Shown here: positions 57,342-64,000 of the stretch, piece by piece
Position numbering within the stretch: the stretch's first letter is position 1
How the letters are laid out: each line of letters starts with the position of its first letter
Assembly (NCBI GenBank): GCA_015680685.1
Contig: MNCI01027357.1
Span: forward strand, 156,152 to 220,151
Length of the DNA: 64,000 bases
Direction: 5' to 3'
Source of the DNA: Gnetum montanum
Lineage: Eukaryota; Streptophyta; Gnetopsida; Gnetales; Gnetaceae
Position numbers and translations under genes: made by a program
The notes under the pieces: generated by a model
Told to the model about the DNA's origin: nothing
The model's input: only the letters and a program-made list of their open reading frames with translations
Databases searched by the model: none

Positions 57342-59997
57342 GTATGAAATTATTTTACTTAACTAAGTCATACAAGGATCTTTGTAGGATCATAATGATA
57401 AATCATAAGAGAATAATATTTTATTCAAGGCATACTTAAAACAAATTAAAAAGATGTAGTCTTCTTGCAAGGTTGATTCTCCACCTACAGATGACTTCAT
57501 AAGACCACATGATAGAATAAGGAAGAATCTAGAGGATTTACCCCAATCGATTAAAGTTTTCTACACTCATCGAGATTCTTATCATCTAGAATTCACCCTT
57601 ATCCTTTATTAGAATGAACAACTATGATGGCGAGACTTGGAGGGTAACATACTATTTCCACTTAATTGTGTAATCTTATCAATGTTCATGTCATTAATAA
57701 TGAAGTTGGGGCTTGAAGAAAAAACCCTAGAATATCAAGTGGATGATTGTATCTTCAAAGATTGCCAACTAATGAAGAGAAAAAATTCATAGAGGCTCTC
57801 CATGAAGCTTTGAAAGACAAAGGGATTCTAATCCAACTAAAATTGTAGTTATAAAAGAAGGACATTGATCATCCATGAAGTTGATATCAACACTAGGATC
57901 CTCCTCTCTTTGATGGAGATGACATAACTCATCAATGGTTATGTTCAATCTTGCTAAGTAACCAAGGGAAGTAGAGAGGCAAACCCAGAAATAGTCAAAC
58001 TTTAAGAACAAGATCTCCTAACCATTAATCTAGATAATAATAAAGGGTCCAAAGAAGAGAAGTAAGCCAACATAACTCTTCTAGCTCTCCATCCTCATCT
58101 TCATCTTTATCATCAATCTTTGACAAGGAGAAATGTAATCCTAACTAAAGGGGAAATGACCATAGACAAGGTGGAGATGAAAGAAGACCCAACCATAAAG
58201 ATGGAAGCAAAGAACATCGATAAAAATAAGAAGAAGTAGGGCACCACCAAGAAAGGAGGCATAATAAGCATCATTATAGGAGGTGTGGCCATGATGAACA
58301 TGATGCATATGATAAATTATTACTTGCTATCAAAAGTATGATCAACATCTAAAAATTGGTATGTATTCCTATCAAACATTAGAGGGATGTCTAGATTAAA
58401 TGAATAGACATGAAAAATATTTCTAATTTTTAGGGAGGCTATAATGCTGATTCTCAACATCATTTTTAAGCCTTCAATGATGCTTGTGCCTTGAAAAACA
58501 TTTGAAATGATTAGAAAAAGCTCAAACTCTTTACTAAGATACTCATCAAACTGACTGAAAGTTGGTATCGATCCTTGGAACTAGAATCTATCCAAAGATG
58601 GAGTAAAATGTTAGAGGCATCCAATGATAAGTATAAAAAATGCTCAAGTATATATCTTGAGAAAGAAAATTCAAGGATGAAGATAGCATAACCATGAATC
58701 CCTTAGCATAACCTTAGGTATGTACTATTCTTTGTTACACTGATGCCTAGACCATGGATTTTCTTAGTGGGAATAGCTATGTCACATCATAGATAGACTT
58801 AGGAACAAAAATAGTGAAAATATTAGGATCTATGTCCAACGAAGACTATTGGAGATGAGAGTTCATTGGATACAAAGGCTAATTAACTAGATAGCAAAGA
58901 AAGAATAGGATTTGAAGAAATGAAAGAATGTAGAGAAGTGTAATAGGGGCTTCTCCACATACAAAAGGAGGTTTATCTCTATGAACTAGACAAAGGAGCA
59001 TTGCTAAAGGAGGTTGTCCAATGAGAAACCTTACTGATCCAAAAATTATTACTAAAATCTTAGCCAAGGTTGACAATATGTGAAACTCTATTGATTAGAA
59101 ATTCCAAATTTCATTAAAGATTATCAAGGGGAAGGAAGAATAAGGAAGAGCCAAGGATAAAGATAGAAGGAAAAAGGAGATAGAAATGGACTATTATCAA
59201 TAAAAATAAAAAGTTATTATAGTCGAAGAGATTGTAGGCTTATAGGAGTCTAGGGTCTATGTCTTAAACCTAAAGTTTGTTCAAAGAAAAGCACCTAGGA
59301 GATTGCCTTATCCACCAACATCTATATCATCTGAGTGGAATGCTATCTCAACCTTAGGACTACTACTGATAGTGGCATAATCCATAATCATTGGGAATGC
59401 CATCATCAAGGCAACAATATTCTTATAGATAGTTGAACCCATATGGATATTATATCTAATAGCTTATGTGACTCAGTAACTCCGCTATCCAAATATTTTT
59501 CCATCACTATTATCCTCTAGAGTACCATAAGACTAGAACTCTACAAGCTAAATATCCTTTCACTTATATTGATCATCATCCATAGCATCATTCACAAGAT
59601 GCCTCCATACCCTTATGCCTTGAACTATCAATGTAAGGTGAAATATTTCTAGAGCCTCAATAAAGGAATACCACAAGAGCTATGAACTTGCAAGTGGATG
59701 ATAACTCAAGTTGTTTTAAGCACAACCCTTGGAAAAAAGATATTTGTTAGGCCTAATAGTGCACCAAAACTAGTGTAGGTAATTGTGACTATGGAATCCA
59801 CTCAAACTATAATGGGATATCTAATAACTAGCCTTTAAACAAAAGAGCCCAAAATGTGCAAATTGTCATGCTAACCCATGTAGTCATAGATTGGATTAAG
59901 GTAGGTTATTTTCATAGACAAATAATGAATCTAGGAATTTTCTTCATTTATTTAAGGAATTCAGGAAATAAGCCATAAAAAGCTCTATGAGACTCAT
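57342..59997 (+). pseudogene. Gag region of old element D
   Basis: Plus-strand remnants aligned with gag of E: CACTCATCGAGATTCTTAT (versus the CATCCCGATGAG block of E) near 57570, then the GAAAGTTGGTATCGATCC ... AGATGGAGTAAAATG block near 58560-58615 that encodes the ESWYRSLE / RRWSKML gag core. Many stops. Sequence after about 58800 is not resolved and no RT was found before E begins. Confidence 0.65.
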
Positions 59998-60002
59998 TGA
60001 TG

Positions 60003-60102
60003 GGACGTGATATTGCATCGGCCGGGATATCGCGTACATGATATCACATTTGACACAATATCGTGTCTTCCCCTGCGATATCGCGTACGCGATATCGCAG
60101 TG
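60003..60102. repeat. Palindrome array in LTR of E (GATATC class)
   Basis: GATATCGCGTACATGATATC and CTGCGATATCGCGTACGCG blocks, immediately upstream of CTATAAATAAGAGG (TATA, 60114-60127). Confidence 0.85.
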
Positions 60103-60551
60103 CACCGTCAAATCTATAAATAAGAGGCAGCTCTTCCTTATTTCTCATTCTAGGCCTAGACCGTAGTGAAACTCTGGAAGTTTTACCTATCCAGAGATAG
60201 AATAATTTCCATATGCCCGCAGTAGGAGCTCCAAAGTGAACGAATCTTTATTCGAGTAAATATTGTACCTGAACACAAGTTTGTGTACAGAAATAAAGAT
60301 GAACTTGTTAGATAAACCTTGCAGTGGATGGAATAGGCTAAATAGGATTTTAATTGCTGTTATTTATTATTTACTGTTTAAATGATTTATTAGTTAATTA
60401 AATCTCTAACAATCCTTCTCCCATAGTTAAGTGCATTCACTATGACCGCTTCGAGCATGTGCGTTACGCTTAGTGATCTCAACAACGACTAGCATTTGGT
60501 AACCAAGGTTGCATTGGTTTAGGGTGTGAATGGTAAGTGGGAATAGATACT

Positions 60552-62153
60552 TGAAACACCACTAATTTTGGCCTAGCACTTTTAGACGAGAATCAAGCTA
60601 AGTCATGCTGCTGGCCAACATGAGTACAGCGTTTCCATACTTGGAGGCCTCCGAAACAACCCCTGATGGCCCATGATTCAACAGGAAAGGTCCCCTCGAG
60701 GTCCACAAGCTACTGCACCAACTTTTAGCATTCAGAATTAAAATTTTTAGGTTCAAAATATTTGGTATTGGCTAAGTACACTTTGGTTACTTTTTCAGAC
60801 GCTGCACAACGTAAGGATCAGCGTCACCAACATTTGGAGCCTTGAAATTGAGTCAAAACAGGCTGAAATTGAGCACAAGGATCTCCCATGACCTTCACCA
60901 AGGTCCCCAACAGCTCCCAGCCTCTAGAAAATTAAGATTTGGGCCTGAAATGTGCCTTTTTAACTTGGTGACACTGGGGTTACTTTTTTAGACGTTGCAC
61001 AACGTAAGGATCAGCGTCACCAACTTTTAGAGCCCCAAAATTGAGCCAAAATGACTTGATTTCGAGGGTGTAAGTCATCCTCAGGGTCCACTATTGATAA
61101 CTATGGGTCCCAGCTTTCAGAAATTCCAGATTTCAACTCAAAATTGCAAGTTTTGGAGGTCACATTGTAGGTCACGTTGGGCAGTCAAATTTCTCTTGTT
61201 GTACATTTCATTATAAATCCCCATTTGTGGGCATGTCAAGCCCTCATGGTCTAAATTATATGTACTTTCATGGGCTTGAATAACCCATAAATTGTAAAAT
61301 GCAATGTACATGGTCAAAAATGCAACTATCCAACACACATCCAACTTGTGCACAACTATCCAACACAGATACATTGAACCTGGTCAAAGAATGCAACTAT
61401 CCAACACACATCCAACTCGTGCCAATTATCTAGCACACATCCAACCTACGCCAACTATCCATGGGACACATGTCGCTAGATATGCTTTCCTCTCATCTCA
61501 TAGCCATTGATTCCATTCTTGAATTTCGTGCTCGAGCCTGACCCAACCCTATAAATACCTTGTTAATTCACATAAACTAGGAGGCAAAAAATTGAGAGGC
61601 AAAAAAAATTAGAGAGATTGGCAATTTTGAGAGAGGATAGAACTTGCAATCCTTGGGCGCTCAGCACACCTGACTATTGGCATCCAAGCATTTCTCACCT
61701 TCATCATCACATCATCGCGTCCTATCATCCTGGGGCTAGGTGTTTGACTTGCCATCCATACATGTGCAACTACACTTTGACCAGTGTACATTTTTTAAAA
61801 ATAATATAATACAGTTTCATTATTTCCTTCCATTTACATTATTTACTGTAGTTTATACTTTGTTTACAATATAGCTCTATTTATACTTTATTTATAATTC
61901 AGTACGCTTTGTTTACATTTCGTATCGCTGTTTGCATTCTGTTTACATCCCATTTACGATAACCCCAATGCTAGTCGTAGCTTACGCTTGGGGAAGTTCT
62001 TGGTTGATTTGCATGCAAACCATCCAAGGCACTCTACCTTCGTTTACTTTTCCAGCTTGTCCTTGGGCGAAGGCAAGGTCAGTTGTGGCTATCCGATAAT
62101 CTCTCAGTGTCTGTTTCCCTTCTAGCCTTACACCGATGATTTAGGTTAGTACA
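60552..62153 (+). mobile_element. Solo LTR (1.6 kb) nested in the LTR of E
   Basis: TGAAACACC ... TTAGTACA, bounded by ATACT (60547-60551) and ATATT (62154-62158), a 5-bp target duplication with one C-to-T change. The uninterrupted LTR at 936 reads GATACTGGTGTTAGG at this point, exactly what is obtained when insert and one TSD copy are removed. It carries its own TATA (CCCTATAAATACC, near 61548-61560). No internal region, so it arose by LTR-LTR recombination. Short ORFs inside (61304-61809) are not genes. Strand chosen from the TATA. Confidence 0.85.
60784..61034. repeat. 57-bp direct repeat in the solo LTR
   Basis: A block containing CACAACGTAAGGATCAGCGT then CACCAAC occurs at 60784-60840 and 60978-61034 with few differences. 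A second repeat set, AACTATCCAACACACATCCA, recurs between 61325 and 61470. Confidence 0.8.
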
Positions 62154-62453
62154 ATATTGATGCTAGGTTAATTAAGGTTTTAGTTAGTTAGTTAAATTTA
62201 GTTAATTAGTCTCTTCAACCTTCACCTCATTAGCATAGGAGAAAAAAATCGAAAAGATATAAAAATCATATACCTCAAATTTACTTAATGATGCAACTGT
62301 GAAAAATACAAGTAAGTCTGGGAAGACAAGGAATGATTAACCTTAAGTGTTCCATGAGACGTGTAGGCACTTAGTCTATGGAGTTTGACCAGATCGTGCG
62401 TGTAATGCTCGGATTCGTATGGTTGAGTGTAGGGGTACCTCAGCACTCATCAT

Positions 62454-62472
62454 TGGCACTATTGCTGGGGAC
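62454..62472 (+). promoter_or_regulatory. Primer-binding site of element E, tRNA-Asp type
   Basis: TGGCACTATTGCTGGGGAC one base after the LTR. Confidence 0.85.
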
Positions 62473-62598
62473 TAAGTGTTGGTGTGCTAAGTAGAACATA
62501 GGAAATTATCCACATCGTTGAGAGCTTAAATGAACCCTTAGGGTTAATTAAACAAAAAAATTATATAATGGTTAATCAACACACTGAGCAAAATAACA

Positions 62599-64000
62599 AT
62601 GTCTTCTTCTTCGAACAAAACCACTTCACCACCTAGGGATCATACAAGAGACAACTGGCGGTCTAACACAAATAACTGTGAACCGCCAATTCCTCAACAG
62701 TTTTAAGTGGTATATACTCATCCCGATGAGTATATGCCTGATTTTACCTTTATCCTCCATTAGGATGAATAACTGCATTGGAGAGACTTGCAAGGTAACA
62801 TAGTGTTACCTCCAGATCGGGTAATCCCTGACATGCTCCTTCGTGCTCTTGCACTGATAGGCATGACACAGCTATACACTGAATACGTTATAGGTGATTT
62901 TAACATAAGGGATTACCATCCCATAGTAGCACAATGTTTAAGGGACTCCAGGCAAGAGAGCCACCATACATTGTTGAAGGGAAAAGGGGTCCCGCACATC
63001 CTAAGCCAAATTGGAGATGTTGAACCACTTATAATGGGTTCTCCATCAAATGATGTTCCCCCTCCTAACAATAGTGAGGAGGTGAGGTATCAAAACCTAT
63101 GTTCCACGATACAAAACCCTAGTTTTGATCCTCGTGAATGCCAACTGTTCACTGAGGGAACAAAACACATGACAATGATAGGCATTCGGATTGTCATCAC
63201 GATCGAGGCTGTAGCCACCAAAGAGAAGGTAAGAAACATCATCATGGCGATGGTTCTCCTTCTTATTCCCCTTCATCACATCATTCACCCTCTCCTTCCA
63301 CATCAGGGTGTAGTCACAAAGAGCATAACAGTGAGGATAAGGGTAAGCAAAATGAGATACCTCGACGAGAGAGTCGAGAGCGAGGATGAGGGCACTCTAG
63401 GAAATCAAGGCATGAAAGAAGGGAAAGTAGGGAACCACATAGGAATCATAGATGTCATGAGAGAGATAATCATGATGAACCCCTACTTACCATCTGAAGT
63501 ATGTTAGATATCACAAAGGCAGTTAGAATACCCACAAGGCACCAAAAAGATTCTCGGATCAAGAGATTGGATATGAATAACATCCCACGATTTGAAGGGG
63601 GATATAACGATGATCCAAAAAATCATTTACAGGCATTCCATGATGCCTGAACCTTGCAGAACATTGAGAACAAGTGGTAGAAATTAAAGTCATTTCCTAG
63701 GACACTCATAAAGGAAGCAGAGAGTTGGTACCGGTCCTTAGAGCCGGAAACCATTAGGAGATGGAGTACGATGTTAGAGTTGTTCAATGATAAATACCAA
63801 ACATACTCCAAAGTGTCTAACTTACGTAAGAAGATCCAAGGATGGAAGCAGGGTTATCACGAACCCTTGGATGCTGCCATGGGCTAATATTATGCATTGC
63901 TACATCGTTGCTTGGGCCATGGTTATGCACAACGGGATCAACTCCGCGACCTCGTATATGGGCTAAGACATGAAACTAGGAGAACCCTTGGGACATATGC
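62599..64000 (+). pseudogene. Gag of element E (5' part)
   Basis: ATG at 62599 (MSSSSNKTTSPPRDHTRDNW); stops after PIPQQF and ILH; open from 62788 (LPPDRVIPDMLLRALALIGM) to about 63150. The natural frame then shifts by one base: the shifted frame reads a His/Ser/Arg-rich linker (HERRESREPHRNHR) and, from 63498, the gag core IPRFEGGYNDDPKNHLQAFH, KEAESWYRSLEPETIRRWST and MLELFNDKYQTYSKVSNLRK. The right half of the 62788-63507 open frame is therefore a shadow. Confidence 0.8.

Larger units (their letters stand above)
59998..64000 (+). mobile_element. Gypsy element E, 5' part (runs off the window)
   Basis: 5' LTR 59998-62452 (853 bp without its nested insert), PBS, and gag from 62599. No PPT precedes the LTR, so it is the 5' LTR of a new element and not the 3' LTR of D. 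Confidence 0.88.

Noticed and set aside
59998-62452. 3' LTR of element D
   Set aside because: No polypurine tract precedes it, and a primer-binding site and gag follow it, so it is the 5' LTR of a separate element.
62788-63507. 239-codon open frame as one protein
   Set aside because: Only its first part is gag. After about 63150 the coding frame moves by one base; the remaining open frame is a shadow of the His/Ser/Arg-rich linker.

Overview
The window is plant nuclear DNA that is very poor in genes and dominated by old, nested retroelements. The style (AT-rich, deeply decayed LTR elements, an endogenous pararetrovirus, many receptor-kinase and PPR relics, one compact host gene) fits a large seed-plant genome, most likely a gymnosperm. 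That lineage call is an inference; no sequence here fixes the species.

Left part (1-18.7 kb). Two LTRs of one Ty3/gypsy family lie at 1-290 and 936-1935. Then comes the only intact host gene: a four-exon 2-oxoglutarate/Fe(II) dioxygenase on the minus strand (4178-7037, 371 residues). It is followed by SINE-like repeats, a broken LRR receptor gene (about 11.0 kb), PPR-gene relics (12 and 17 kb) and a decayed non-LTR retrotransposon RT (13.2-14.4 kb). A piece of the 12-kb PPR relic sits inverted exactly between two single Ns, which suggests a mis-oriented contig.

Middle part (19.2-44.5 kb). A TGATGAG-family LTR fragment is followed by an unrelated LTR with a tRNA-Met-type primer site. Element C (21.2-26.5 kb, minus) carries a long accessory ORF. 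An endogenous caulimovirid-like pararetrovirus (about 26.5-41.1 kb, minus) is split by element B (30773-39417, TSD ATAAT). A truncated Ty1/copia element follows (41.2-44.5 kb, minus).

Right part (46.8-64 kb). An old plus-strand gypsy element D is interrupted exactly at its primer-binding site by element A (47608-57318, TSD ATTGG). A retains gag, protease, RT, RNase H and integrase. Element E begins at 59998 and runs off the window; its 5' LTR holds a 1.6-kb solo LTR of another family.

The most interesting system is the gypsy family represented by A-E. Its LTRs begin TGATGAG and end CTCATCA, use a tRNA-Asp primer site, and carry arrays of short palindromes just upstream of the TATA box. A has pol but no accessory gene. 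B has gag and a roughly 930-codon accessory gene but no pol. C keeps the same accessory gene. In B and C the accessory gene has its own internal promoter made of a palindrome array plus TATA, followed by what looks like a leader intron ending at the ATG. The internal array uses the same palindrome class as that element's own LTR (GATATC type in B, GGCCTCATC type in C), as if one factor must recognise both sites. The accessory protein joins a domain resembling the 'putative plant transposon protein' family to a long coiled coil.
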